This document shows, one piece after another, positions 1-7,645 of a stretch of DNA of 64,000 nucleotides. The notes under the pieces were generated by a model. That model was given only the letters and a program-made list of their open reading frames with translations, ran no database searches and was not told where the DNA came from. This DNA is from DASXRC01 sp036506495 (lineage in GTDB: Bacteria > Actinomycetota > Actinomycetes > Mycobacteriales > Micromonosporaceae). The DNA lies in the NCBI GenBank assembly GCA_036506495.1, contig DASXRQ010000145.1, positions 1-64,000 of the forward strand, read 5' to 3'. Each line of letters begins with the position of its first letter. The stretch's first letter is position 1. The translations under genes were made by a program, and so were the position numbers.

Positions 1-274
1 CCTGACCCCAGGCGCGGTGCTGCTGGCGGCGTGAAGCACCCAGGAAGGACCGATGAACGACGAGCTGACGACGTCCCGGAGATTTCGTCATCGCCACCTC
101 ACCTAGACCGGCACTCTGCTCGCACACCACCGGAGACGCCCTGCTCGCCAACACCGCCACCGCTTAAGCCCGCGAACGATGCCGCATCGCCCGCGAGCAA
201 CTCATCGAGCTCACCGCCGCCGGCGACCTAATACCGGCCGCCGCGTGACACCTCAGCCGTCCGGAAGGAATGTC
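1..274 (+). other. element interior at window edge, no complete gene
   Basis: A frame open from the left edge ends at a TGA at 32-34 and reads LTPGAVLLAA, so it may be the last codons of a gene lying outside the window. An AGGAAGGA (42-49) precedes a 17-codon frame at 53-106 that looks too short to trust. Around 170-225 one frame resembles an eroded helical C-terminus, but stops break it. The stretch probably belongs to the integrated element that carries the excisionase and integrase to its right. Confidence 0.4.
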
Positions 275-550
275 ATGACCAGCCCGCTCGCACTCGCGTC
301 CGATCAAGTCTTGCCACAAATGGCCAACGGAGCGTTCGCGAGTGACCCGGCACCACTCCTACTGACCGTCGAGGAGGCTGCGCGTCTGCTGCGCATCGGT
401 CGAACACTCATGTATCACCTGATCTCTACCGGCAAAGTCGACTCCGTCACGGTCGGGCGGCTTCGGCGTGTGCGTCTCGGGGATCTCGCGAAGTACGCCG
501 CGAGCCTGAACCCGACGCCGCCTGCCCGCCCGTTCACTGACGCTGTCTAA
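275..550 (+). CDS. excisionase-like helix-turn-helix protein
   Basis: A 91-residue DNA-binding protein of the excisionase/MerR-like winged-helix kind. The core is at residues 30-70: TVEEAARLLRIGRTLMYHLI, followed by the wing VTVGRLRRV that usually reads the minor groove. The first 25 residues look unstructured. The ATG at 275 is preferred over an upstream in-frame start because GGAAGG lies 7-12 nt before it. It ends 11 bp before the integrase start, the usual xis-int arrangement of actinomycete integrative elements, where such proteins bend att DNA and favour excision. Family assignment rests on the motif and the neighbour; DNA targets cannot be seen. Confidence 0.85.
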   Translation: MTSPLALASDQVLPQMANGAFASDPAPLLLTVEEAARLLRIGRTLMYHLISTGKVDSVTVGRLRRVRLGDLAKYAASLNPTPPARPFTDAV

Positions 551-561
551 AGGGAGCCGCC

Positions 562-1827
562 ATGCCACGAAAGGCGCGGCCTGAGGGTACGCGCGCACCG
601 AACGGCGCGGGCAGCGTGTATCGAGGCGCCGACGGCCGCTGGCACGGCCGGGTCACCATGGGCGTGCGTGATGACGGCACACCTGACCGTCGCCATGTCA
701 GCGCGAAGACTGAGGCCAGCGTACTCACCAAGATCCGCGACCTTGAGAGAGACCGCGACGCTGGCCGTGTCACCCGTCCAGGCCGGGCCTGGACCGTGGA
801 GAAGTGGCTCACCCACTGGGTTGAGACCATCGCCGCGCCGTCAGTTCGGGACAACACGCTGGCCGGTTACCGGGTCGCGGTCAAGGTTCATCTGATACCA
901 GGGCTCGGCGCGCATCGACTCGACCGGCTCCAGCCCGAACACCTCGAACGGCTGTACGCGAAGATGATCGCGAGGGGCAGCGCACCGGCCACGGCTCACC
1001 AGGCACACCGAACGATCCGCACCGCGCTGAACGAGGCTGTCCGCCGGGGGCACATTGCCCGCAACCCGGCCATGCTGGCAAGGGCGCCACGGCTGCCGGG
1101 TGAAGAGATCGAGCCGTACACCGTGGCCGAGGTTCAGCGCCTGATCATGACGGTTCGCGGGCGACGCAATGGCGTCCGGTGGGCGCTAGCGCTGGCGCTC
1201 GGGCTCCGGCAGGGTGAGGCTCTTGGCCTCAAGTGGGCGGATGTCGATCTCGACGCGGGAACGTTGATCATCCGGCGTGGCCGGCAACGGCCGCGCTGGC
1301 ACCACGGGTGCTCACCGCCGTGCGGGAGGAAGTTTGGTGGTCATTGCCCGCAACGCGTGCCCGCACGCTCCGCAACGGCGGACACGAAGTCGGGTGCTAG
1401 TAGGCGTGGGATCGGCTTACCAGATGAGTTGATCGCTCTGCTGCGCCACCACAAGGCTGAGCAGGAAGCCGAAAAGTCAGCGGCCGCGAACCTGTGGCGC
1501 GAGGCGGGCTGGTTGTTCGCCACCCAGATCGGCGAGCCGATCAACCCGCGAACCGACTACGACGAGTGGAAGCGGGTGCTCAAGCTGGCCGGCCTGCGCG
1601 ATGGACGCTTGCACGACGCCCGGCATACCGCCGCGACGGTGCTCCTGCTACTCGGCGTACCGGAACGGTCCGCGATGGGCATTATGGGCTGGTCGAGTAG
1701 TGCCATGGCCACTCGTTACCAGCATCTAACAGCCGAGATCAGACGTGACATCGCCAAGCAGATTGGCGGTTTGATCTGGGCGAAGCCCGACGACGAAAAC
1801 GGGACGTCAGGATCACCTCCGGTGTGA
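562..1827 (+). CDS. int: tyrosine recombinase/integrase
   Basis: A 421-residue site-specific recombinase. Residues 1-75 form an arm-binding-like N-terminus, 76-180 the SAM-like core-binding domain and 190-400 the catalytic domain. The catalytic set is visible: R216 (LGLRQGEA), K276 (DTKSGASR), H351-x-x-R354 (LHDARHT), W377 in MGWSS, and the nucleophile Y386 (TRYQHLT). An insert with C250, C254 and C262 plus nearby His sits between the R and K motifs; similar Cys-bearing loops occur in other actinobacterial integrases. The gene ends 92 bp from the 3' end of tRNA-Ser(CGA), so that tRNA is the likely integration site. It should move a plasmid-like or phage-like element lying to the left. Confidence 0.95.
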   Translation: MPRKARPEGTRAPNGAGSVYRGADGRWHGRVTMGVRDDGTPDRRHVSAKTEASVLTKIRDLERDRDAGRVTRPGRAWTVEKWLTHWVETIAAPSVRDNTLAGYRVAVKVHLIPGLGAHRLDRLQPEHLERLYAKMIARGSAPATAHQAHRTIRTALNEAVRRGHIARNPAMLARAPRLPGEEIEPYTVAEVQRLIMTVRGRRNGVRWALALALGLRQGEALGLKWADVDLDAGTLIIRRGRQRPRWHHGCSPPCGRKFGGHCPQRVPARSATADTKSGASRRGIGLPDELIALLRHHKAEQEAEKSAAANLWREAGWLFATQIGEPINPRTDYDEWKRVLKLAGLRDGRLHDARHTAATVLLLLGVPERSAMGIMGWSSSAMATRYQHLTAEIRRDIAKQIGGLIWAKPDDENGTSGSPPV

Positions 1828-1828
1828 A

Positions 1829-1848
1829 CTGAGACCACAATTGAGACC
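1829..1848. repeat. paired TGAGACC direct repeats beside int
   Basis: TGAGACC occurs at 1830-1836 and 1842-1848, 12 bp apart, in the short gap between the integrase stop and the tRNA. Spaced heptamers here could be arm-type integrase or excisionase sites. That role is an inference from position only. Confidence 0.3.
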
Positions 1849-1867
1849 GTCGGGCTGGTTAGAGATC

Positions 1868-1904
1868 AAATGCCGGGTCTCCCGTTCGTGGGAGCCGGGC
1901 ATTT
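1868..1904. terminator. hairpin terminator between int and tRNA-Ser
   Basis: A near-perfect inverted repeat with arms AAATGCCGGGTCTCCC and GGGAGCCGGGCATTT around a short loop. It lies downstream of the rightward integrase gene and 15 bp downstream of the leftward tRNA, so it can stop transcription from either side. Confidence 0.7.
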
Positions 1905-1960
1905 GTGCTGCTAGCGAGCGGTGGCGGCGGGATTTGAACCCGCGGAGGGCGCGAACCCTC
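1905..1960. other. probable attachment-site region
   Basis: This stretch covers the 3' half of tRNA-Ser(CGA) and the bases just outside it, on the integrase side. Tyrosine integrases of actinomycete elements commonly recombine in tRNA 3' ends and restore an intact tRNA at one junction, as seen here. The matching direct repeat should lie at the left end of the element outside the window, so the core cannot be delimited. Confidence 0.4.
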
Positions 1961-2005
1961 ACACGCTTTCGAGGCGTGCTCCTTAGGCCACTCGGACACA
2001 CCACC
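1919..2005 (-). tRNA. tRNA-Ser(CGA)
   Basis: An 87-nt class II tRNA on the minus strand. The acceptor stem pairs GGTGGTG with CGCCACC and is followed by discriminator G. The anticodon stem CACGC/GCGTG closes the loop CTCGAAA, giving anticodon CGA. There is a long variable arm and a T arm GCGGG-TTCAAAT-CCCGC. The 3' CCA is not encoded. The molecule looks intact and functional, and its 3' end faces the integrase. Confidence 0.95.
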
Positions 2006-2091
2006 GCGGAGAAGGGTACCCGACCGGCCGATAAAGCGTCCCTGGGGTGTGTGAGCGGCTGGGTGGTACCCGAGCTGGCAGGATCTCCAGC

Positions 2092-2799
2092 ATGAGTACG
2101 CACATCGGCGCCAAGCCGGGTGAAATCGCGGAGCGTGTCCTCCTGCCGGGCGACCCGCTGCGGGCCAAGTGGATCGCCGAGACCTACCTCGAGGACGCCA
2201 AGTGCTACTCGACGGTCCGAAACATGTTCGGCTTCACCGGCCGGTACCAGGGCGTGGACGTCTCGGTGCAGGGTTCGGGCATGGGCATGCCGTCCGCGTC
2301 GATCTATGCTCATGAGCTGATCAACGAGTACGGCGTCAAGACCCTGATCCGCGTCGGCAGCTGCGGCGCGCTGACGGAGTCGCTCCAGCTGCGCGACGTG
2401 GTCGCAGCGATCGGATCGTCGACCGACTCGAACATGAACCGGATGCGCTTCGACGGGCTGATCGACTACGCCCCCGTGGCGGACTTCGGACTCCTGCGTA
2501 CGGCCGTCGACGTCGCCGCCCGGCGCGGCATCGAGATGCATGTCGGACCCATCCTGGCGGCGGACGCGTTCTACTCGGACCGACCGGACCTCTACGACGC
2601 TCTCGCCGATTACGGCGTGCTCGCGGTGGAGATGGAGTCCGCGGCGCTCTACACGATCGCGGCCCGGTTCCGAGCCCGCGCCCTGACGATCCTCACCGTC
2701 AGCGACCACATCAAGACCGGCGAGCACACCTCGCCCGAGGAGCGCGAGCAGACCTTCAGTCAGATGGTGGAGGTCGCGCTGGAGACGGTGATCGCATAG
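2092..2799 (+). CDS. deoD: purine-nucleoside phosphorylase, DeoD type
   Basis: A 235-residue hexameric-type phosphorylase that splits purine (deoxy)nucleosides into base and (deoxy)ribose-1-phosphate for salvage. Residues line up with the well-studied bacterial enzyme: H4, G20, R24, R43, R87 and S90 (RVGSCG) for phosphate and ribose, GSGMGMPS at 61-68, the EMES motif at 180-183, and D205 in TVSDH for the base. The ATG at 2092 starts the conserved MSTHIGAKPG; a longer in-frame extension upstream has no such conservation. It stands alone on the plus strand, between the tRNA and a convergent tadA gene, and reads into a palindromic repeat. Confidence 0.95.
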   Translation: MSTHIGAKPGEIAERVLLPGDPLRAKWIAETYLEDAKCYSTVRNMFGFTGRYQGVDVSVQGSGMGMPSASIYAHELINEYGVKTLIRVGSCGALTESLQLRDVVAAIGSSTDSNMNRMRFDGLIDYAPVADFGLLRTAVDVAARRGIEMHVGPILAADAFYSDRPDLYDALADYGVLAVEMESAALYTIAARFRARALTILTVSDHIKTGEHTSPEEREQTFSQMVEVALETVIA

Positions 2800-2833
2800 G
2801 CCGGTCGGGCTCTCGTCGATCATGCGGTTCCGC

Positions 2834-2896
2834 GTCGATCATGGCGCTGTTGTCATGAATCGATCGGGGAAGCACGACAACGAGTCCATGATCGAC
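2834..2896. repeat. palindromic element, family 1 copy a
   Basis: Perfect 11-bp outer arms GTCGATCATGG (2834-2844) and CCATGATCGAC (2886-2896), plus an inner stem GTTGTC/GACAAC. A second copy of the left arm, GTCGATCATG, sits just before it at 2815-2824. It lies between the convergent ends of deoD and tadA. The copy at 33441-33507 shares the outer motif but has a different, still complementary inner stem. Confidence 0.75.
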
Positions 2897-2942
2897 GGTG
2901 GCGGCAAGACGGCGCTTGCAAGCGGTGCCGGTTGGTCCTGGA

Positions 2943-3458
2943 TCAGGGCAGGAAGAACGAGCGCATGAGCGCCGCACACTCGGCCTCGAGCACGCCGGCG
3001 TACACCTCCGGGCGGTGGTTGAGGCGCCGGTCGCGGACCACGTCCCAGAGTGAGCCGACGGCCCCGGTCTTCGGCTCCCAGGCGCCGAAGACCACAGTGG
3101 ACACCCGGGCCAGCACGAGCGCGCCCGCGCACATCGTGCAGGGCTCGATGGTGACGACCAGCGTGCAGCCCTCGAGTCGCCACGTGCCGAGCACCGCTGA
3201 GGCCAGCCGCAGCGCCACGATCTCGGCGTGCGCCGTCGGGTCGCCGGTCAGCTCGCGCTCGTTGCGCCCCGACGCGAGCTCCTTTCCATCCGGCCCGTAG
3301 ATGACCGCGCCGACCGGCACGTCCTCGGCCGAGCGTTCGCCGGTGGCCAGGGCTACCCCCATCGACGGCGACGACACGGCCACCTCCAACGCGCGACGCA
3401 TCCACGCCTCGTGCCGGGCGCGCCGGCCGGATCCACCTGCGCCGACGGCCGCCGTCAC
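2943..3458 (-). CDS. tadA: tRNA adenosine(34) deaminase
   Basis: A 171-residue zinc deaminase that converts A34 to inosine in tRNA-Arg(ACG), which lets it read CGN codons. The family signature is present: H77-A-E79, where E79 is the proton shuttle, and PCTMC with C107 and C110, which with H77 bind zinc. The start is taken at GTG 3458 because it overlaps the TGA of the upstream gene by 4 nt (GTGA), which suggests translational coupling. A longer frame reaching 3551 lies entirely inside the upstream gene and is rejected. It forms an operon with the TadA-associated protein. Confidence 0.93.
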   Translation of the reverse strand: MTAAVGAGGSGRRARHEAWMRRALEVAVSSPSMGVALATGERSAEDVPVGAVIYGPDGKELASGRNERELTGDPTAHAEIVALRLASAVLGTWRLEGCTLVVTIEPCTMCAGALVLARVSTVVFGAWEPKTGAVGSLWDVVRDRRLNHRPEVYAGVLEAECAALMRSFFLP

Positions 3459-3982
3459 GCCTCGCGCAGCTCCTCGACCTCGTCCCCGCAACCGATCGCC
3501 TGACAGACTTCCGCGGTGACGTCGGCCGGGAGCATCCCCTCCTGGGAACACAACTCAAGCAGGCGATGCGCCGTCACGCCGAGATCGGCGAGTAGGTCGG
3601 CGTCCCCGACCGGGTCCGCGTCCGGCTCGGCGGTCGGCTGCTCGACCTCCTCCTCGTCCGCGCCGGCGACCAGTGGCTCTACCGCCTCATCGATCTCCAG
3701 GGCGGGCGTCTCCACCTCGCCCAGCAGCAGCGCGCCCAGCCGCGACTCCTCGGCGAACGCCGCGTCGGAGCCGAACACCCGCAGGTCCTCGCTCTCGTCC
3801 AGCCTCATGATCACGAGGTACGCGTCGTCCGACTCGATGAAAAGCAACGACAGCTCGGCGTCCGGATCGGCATCGCGGAGCCGATCGGCCACCTCCTCGA
3901 CGTCCGCCACTCCGGAAAGATCGAGCTCGGACGCGGCCCAGCCGGATGACCCGCGCACCACTGCGGCAGCGAAGTACGACAC
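3455..3982 (-). CDS. tRNA adenosine deaminase-associated protein
   Basis: A 175-residue acidic protein of the family that accompanies tadA in actinobacteria; its molecular role is not established. The N-terminal 75 residues (VSYFAAAVVRGSSGW, then SLLFIESDDAYLVIMRL) look like a compact alpha/beta domain. A Glu/Asp-rich linker follows, and the C-terminal 50 residues are predicted helical and include two Cys. The GTG at 3982 is preceded by a G-rich GGGGGG. The stop overlaps the tadA start, so the two are made together; a partner or cofactor role for TadA is inferred from this coupling alone. Confidence 0.85.
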   Translation of the reverse strand: MSYFAAAVVRGSSGWAASELDLSGVADVEEVADRLRDADPDAELSLLFIESDDAYLVIMRLDESEDLRVFGSDAAFAEESRLGALLLGEVETPALEIDEAVEPLVAGADEEEVEQPTAEPDADPVGDADLLADLGVTAHRLLELCSQEGMLPADVTAEVCQAIGCGDEVEELREA

Positions 3983-4124
3983 GGTCCCCCCAAAATCATC
4001 CGCAGCGGCGCCGCGAAGCTTCAGCCGGCTTGTCGTTACGCGTGACGGTAGTCGCTGATGCGGGCGGCCGGTCGCACAACGCCCCGAACGCCCCAATCGG
4101 GCACGGTAGTGGCGGCCGGGACGG

Positions 4125-4310
4125 TTAGCTCGCCAGACGGCGTCGTGTGACGATCAACTCGCGCAGTCGATCTCCCTGCAACCGCCGGGGCAGCATCCGA
4201 TCCCGCAGGGACTTCGCGTCGGCGAGCTCCGCGAGCAGCTGCAGCCGCCGGCGGCGGCGATCGGGATCGAGCCGCTCCAGCGTCCAGGCCATATCGCCGA
4301 GCGTGCCCAC
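4125..4310 (-). CDS. small basic hypothetical protein
   Basis: A 61-residue Arg-rich, helical protein (VGTLGDMAWTLERLDPDRRR...). I do not recognise a family. Support comes from codon use (third positions mostly G/C) and a GGAG 9 nt before GTG 4310. An in-frame ATG seven codons later would also serve. No other frame covers this gap well. It is transcribed in the same direction as the tadA pair and the membrane protein gene on either side. Confidence 0.5.
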   Translation of the reverse strand: MGTLGDMAWTLERLDPDRRRRRLQLLAELADAKSLRDRMLPRRLQGDRLRELIVTRRRLAS

Positions 4311-4407
4311 TTGTGAAGGCTCCGTCAAGGCTCGTCGCGGAGGGCAGTTGGCCGCCCACGAAGGGTAGAAAAGGCGCTACGGGGCGCCGCCAGTCGATAG
4401 CCGAAGG

Positions 4408-4809
4408 TCACCACAGCGGCCAGTCGCCCGTGCCCGCCCATCGGGTGGCGACGGCTGCCGTGGCAACCGCGAGGCCGATCGCCGTGGAGATCGCCGCGCC
4501 CGCCGCCGAGCCCCGGTCGCCGTACCGCACCAGGATGCCGGCGACCAGCCACGCGACCACCCCGGCCAACGCCGTCCAGATCGCGTACTCCCGCAGGTCG
4601 CGCCCGAGCAGGCCGAAGAACAGAACCCAGGTCGCGCCGCCGAGCAGGCCGAGCGTAAACGCGCCACCCCGCACCGGGTGCGGTTCGCGGTACGTCGGCC
4701 GCGCGGTCCGCGACGGGAACAGCCCCGAAGGCGTACGCCCGGCACGGTCGCCCACGTCCGGATCGCCGGGCGGATACGGCGTAGCCCGCGCGTGAGACCG
4801 GTCCGCCAT
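4408..4809 (-). CDS. hypothetical membrane protein
   Basis: A 133-residue protein. The first 50 residues are hydrophilic (MADRSHARATPYPPGDP...) and are followed by hydrophobic stretches at about 50-68, 76-94 and 100-118, so probably three transmembrane segments. No catalytic motif is evident. The ATG at 4809 follows AAAGGGGTG. It diverges from the M23 lipoprotein gene, with about 90 bp between the starts, so the two probably share a promoter region. Function unknown. Confidence 0.75.
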   Translation of the reverse strand: MADRSHARATPYPPGDPDVGDRAGRTPSGLFPSRTARPTYREPHPVRGGAFTLGLLGGATWVLFFGLLGRDLREYAIWTALAGVVAWLVAGILVRYGDRGSAAGAAISTAIGLAVATAAVATRWAGTGDWPLW

Positions 4810-4901
4810 CAATACACCCCTTTCGCAGGGTACCGCTGCGCGCTCCGCCTCGGACCGAAGTCGCACCCGGCGCCCGACGACGCTCTGCCGGGTCTGTAAG
4901 G

Positions 4902-5588
4902 ATGGCCGACGTGGCATTCGCCCGGAAGACCCGTGGATTGTGGGCAGTCGCGGCAGTCCTGATCGTCACCGGTTGCGGGACCGCCCCGGTGCAGCGGGAG
5001 AGCTGGACGGGCGGAGGAGTGGCGTCGCCCGCCGCGCCGAAAACCACGGCGCCGGCGCCCGCGACCGCCGGACAGCCGTACGTGTTCCCGGTGGGCGGCG
5101 CGGGAGTGTCCTACCACGCCACCCACGCGGGGTACCCGGCCACCGACATCTTCGCCGCCTGCGGGTCCCCGGTTCGGGCCGTCACCGACGGCGCGGTCCT
5201 CGAGGTCAGCCGGGCGGACCGCTACGACTTCGACCACCCGAACGGAGCGCGCAAGGGCGGGCTGTTCGTCTCGCTGCGCGGCGACGACGGCGTCCGTTAT
5301 TACGGCTCGCACCTGTCGGGCGTCGTGCCAGGGCTGGAGCGCGGGGTCCGGGTACGCGCCGGCGAGGAGGTCGGCACCGTCGGGCGGACCGGCGACACCG
5401 CCGTCTGCCACCTGCACTTCGGCATCTCCCCACCGTGCCGGGGCGTGGGCGACTGGTGGATCCGGCGCGGCGAGATCTGGCCGGCCTCGTTCCTCGACGC
5501 CTGGCGCGCCGGCGTCGCGCTCTCTCCGGTGGACCGGGTGGTGGCGTGGCAGCGAGCCAACGGCTGCCCGGCCGCGCCACCCAACTGA
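4902..5588 (+). CDS. M23-family peptidase-like lipoprotein
   Basis: A 228-residue exported protein with a signal peptide ending in the lipobox VTGC, so C25 should be lipidated and the protein anchored outside the membrane. A Pro/Ala/Thr linker precedes the LytM/M23 domain (about 60-175). Zinc ligands are visible: H75 and D82 (HAGYPATD), H137 (GSHLSG) and the HLHFG motif with H170 and H172. Members cut peptidoglycan cross-links or bind envelope partners; with the full ligand set this one is probably an active endopeptidase. It is followed closely by tyrA on the same strand, with no clear functional link. Confidence 0.9.
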   Translation: MADVAFARKTRGLWAVAAVLIVTGCGTAPVQRESWTGGGVASPAAPKTTAPAPATAGQPYVFPVGGAGVSYHATHAGYPATDIFAACGSPVRAVTDGAVLEVSRADRYDFDHPNGARKGGLFVSLRGDDGVRYYGSHLSGVVPGLERGVRVRAGEEVGTVGRTGDTAVCHLHFGISPPCRGVGDWWIRRGEIWPASFLDAWRAGVALSPVDRVVAWQRANGCPAAPPN

Positions 5589-5621
5589 CCGGCCGCGCCG
5601 GGATGTGCGAGAGTCACCCGC

Positions 5622-6617
5622 GTGGATGTCGGGGTGATCGGGCTGGGACTCATCGGCGGGTCCCTGCTGCGCGCGCTCGCCGGCGCCGGGCATCGGGTGC
5701 TCGGCTACGACGCGGACCCGGCGACCCGGGCCACCGCGCGCACGGCCGCGGCGCGGGCCCCGGCCACCGCCCGCTGGCAGATCACCTCGAACGTACGCGA
5801 CGCCGTGGCCGGCGCCGAACTCGCCGTGCTCGCCGTGCCGCTGCCGGCGGTCGCCGACGTCCTCGACGAGCTGGTGGATGCGGGATACACCGGCCTGGTC
5901 ACGGACGTGACTTCGGTGAAGGCTCCGGTCCGCGACCTAGTCGAGCAGCACCTGAACCGCCCGCACAGCCGGCTCGCCGGGTTCGTCGGCGGGCACCCGA
6001 TGGCGGGGCGAGAGACGTCCGGCTTCGCCGCCGGGGACGCCGGTCTGTTCACGGCCTGCGCCTGGGTGCTCTGCCTCGAGCCGCAACAGACCCAGGTCGA
6101 CGACTGGCTGACGCTCGCCGCAATGGTCACCGGGCTCGGGGCGCGCGTCGTTCCGGTCACCGCCGACGAACACGACCGGGCGGCCGCCGCGGTCAGCCAC
6201 GTGCCGCACCTGCTGGCCGCCGCGCTGGCCACCGCGACCACCGATCCGATCGCGGCCACACTCGCCGCCGGGTCCTTTCGCGACGCCACCCGCGTCGCCG
6301 GCACCCGACCGGAGCTGGTGGCCGCGATGTGCGGCGGAAATGCGGCCGCGACCCGGCGGGCGCTCGACGGGGTGCTCGACGCGCTCGGTCACGCGCGCAT
6401 GGCGCTGGACGCCAGCGAGCCGATCGCCGTGCTGCGCGACTGGCTGACCGCCGGCCACGCCGCGCGCACCGGCTGGCCGCCCGAGCCGGGCCCGCCCCTC
6501 GAGCTGCCCGCCAGCGCCGATGTGCTGCTGCGGCTGGGCCGCGCCGGCGGCTGGGTCACCGCGGTGGCAGCGGACCGGCGCATGGTGACCGCGATCCGCC
6601 CAGCCCGACGCGGGTAG
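5622..6617 (+). CDS. tyrA: prephenate dehydrogenase
   Basis: A 331-residue NAD(P)-dependent dehydrogenase that converts prephenate to 4-hydroxyphenylpyruvate in tyrosine biosynthesis. The Rossmann motif GLGLIGGS is at residues 7-14, with a cofactor-selecting D28 (GYDAD). Family motifs VTDVTSVK and GFVGGHPMAG (H about 126) follow, and the helical dimerisation half starts near 170. No ACT domain is obvious at the C-terminus, so feedback control may differ from two-domain forms. The start is GTG 5622, with no strong ribosome-binding site. Could also be an arogenate-using TyrA; specificity cannot be told here. Confidence 0.92.
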   Translation: MDVGVIGLGLIGGSLLRALAGAGHRVLGYDADPATRATARTAAARAPATARWQITSNVRDAVAGAELAVLAVPLPAVADVLDELVDAGYTGLVTDVTSVKAPVRDLVEQHLNRPHSRLAGFVGGHPMAGRETSGFAAGDAGLFTACAWVLCLEPQQTQVDDWLTLAAMVTGLGARVVPVTADEHDRAAAAVSHVPHLLAAALATATTDPIAATLAAGSFRDATRVAGTRPELVAAMCGGNAAATRRALDGVLDALGHARMALDASEPIAVLRDWLTAGHAARTGWPPEPGPPLELPASADVLLRLGRAGGWVTAVAADRRMVTAIRPARRG

Positions 6618-6621
6618 GCCG

Positions 6622-7605
6622 TCAGACGCGGTCGCCGCGATCGAGCCGGATCACGCGCCGGTCGGTAACGATCGCCGTCACCAGATCGTGCGGCGTCACG
6701 TCGAACGCCGGGTTGACCGCTCCCGCGCCGTCGGGCGCGGTCGGCGTACCCCCGAATGACAGCACCTCGGCGGCGCCGCGATCCTCAATCTCGACCTCGG
6801 CCCCCGACTTCGTCGTGGTGTCCACGGTGGACTCCGGTGCGACCACCACAAACGGCAGCCCGGCCCGATGGGCGCCGAGCGCGTGGGCGTACGTCCCGAT
6901 CTTGTTGACGACGTCCGCGTTGCCGCAGATGCGGTCCGCGCCGACGATCACTCCGTCGACCGCGCCGCGGGCCATGAGGAACGGCCCCGCACCGTCCACC
7001 GCCAGCCGGAATTCGATGCCGAGCTGGCCCAGTTCCCACGCGGTGAGCCGGGCGCCCTGCAGCAATGGGCGGGTCTCGCTGGCCAACACGCCGCCGAGGG
7101 CGCCGCGCCGGTGCAGCTCGGCTACCACGCCGAGAGCGGTCCCGCCGACGACGGTGGCCAGCGCGCCGGTGTTGCAGTGGGTCAGTAGTCGCGGCCGGTC
7201 GCCACACTCAGCGGCCACCAGATCCGCGCCCAGCCGGGCCATCGCCGCCGACGCGGCGATCTCCTCGTCCCGCAGCGCCAGCGCCTCCGCGAGCACCGCG
7301 TCCGGGCCTTCGGCCAGCCGCTCCGCCGCCCGGCGGGCGCCGCGGGCCAGGTTCACCGCCGTGGGGCGCGCGGTCTCCAGCCGGCGTACGCCTTGGGCGA
7401 GCGCGTCGCCGCGGTACTGGCGAGCGGCGAGCGCAACGCCGAGCGCTCCCGCGACTCCGAGCGCGGGAGCGCCGCGTACGGCCATGGATTGGATCGCGGC
7501 GACGAGCCCGTCGACCGTGTCGAGGCGGCGCGTGATGGTCCGCTCGGGCAGCGCGCTCTGGTCGATGATCTCGACGGCCCCGTCGACCCAGTCGATGGTG
7601 CGCAC
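6622..7605 (-). CDS. mtnA: methylthioribose-1-phosphate isomerase
   Basis: A 327-residue isomerase of the eIF2B-alpha-like fold that turns 5-methylthioribose-1-phosphate into the ribulose form in methionine salvage. Signature motifs are RGAPALG (44-50), HCNTG with catalytic C144, GADRICGNADVVNKIGT with catalytic D224, and a C-terminal PAFDVTPHDLVTAIVT. GTG 7605 is apparently leaderless: TACGGT lies at 7612-7617 with 6 nt between it and the start. It converges on tyrA (4 bp between stops). No other mtn gene is in the window. Confidence 0.95.
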   Translation of the reverse strand: MRTIDWVDGAVEIIDQSALPERTITRRLDTVDGLVAAIQSMAVRGAPALGVAGALGVALAARQYRGDALAQGVRRLETARPTAVNLARGARRAAERLAEGPDAVLAEALALRDEEIAASAAMARLGADLVAAECGDRPRLLTHCNTGALATVVGGTALGVVAELHRRGALGGVLASETRPLLQGARLTAWELGQLGIEFRLAVDGAGPFLMARGAVDGVIVGADRICGNADVVNKIGTYAHALGAHRAGLPFVVVAPESTVDTTTKSGAEVEIEDRGAAEVLSFGGTPTAPDGAGAVNPAFDVTPHDLVTAIVTDRRVIRLDRGDRV

Positions 7606-7645
7606 GCCGTTACCGTAGCGCGCCGCGCCGGCAGGGTTGTGCAGA

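Noticed and set aside
1813..2823. A 336-codon minus-strand frame across the tRNA and deoD
   Set aside because: It overlaps a clear tRNA and a fully conserved purine phosphorylase; the residues show no domain.
2834..2896. The palindromes as simple intrinsic terminators
   Set aside because: Family 2 lies in divergent promoters, family 3 is inside a coding region, and none has a U-run. Termination may still apply to family 1.
4940..7618. An 892-codon open frame on the plus strand
   Set aside because: It is a shadow of the M23 and tyrA genes in another frame, and continues antisense to mtnA. It is Arg/Pro-rich with no domain.
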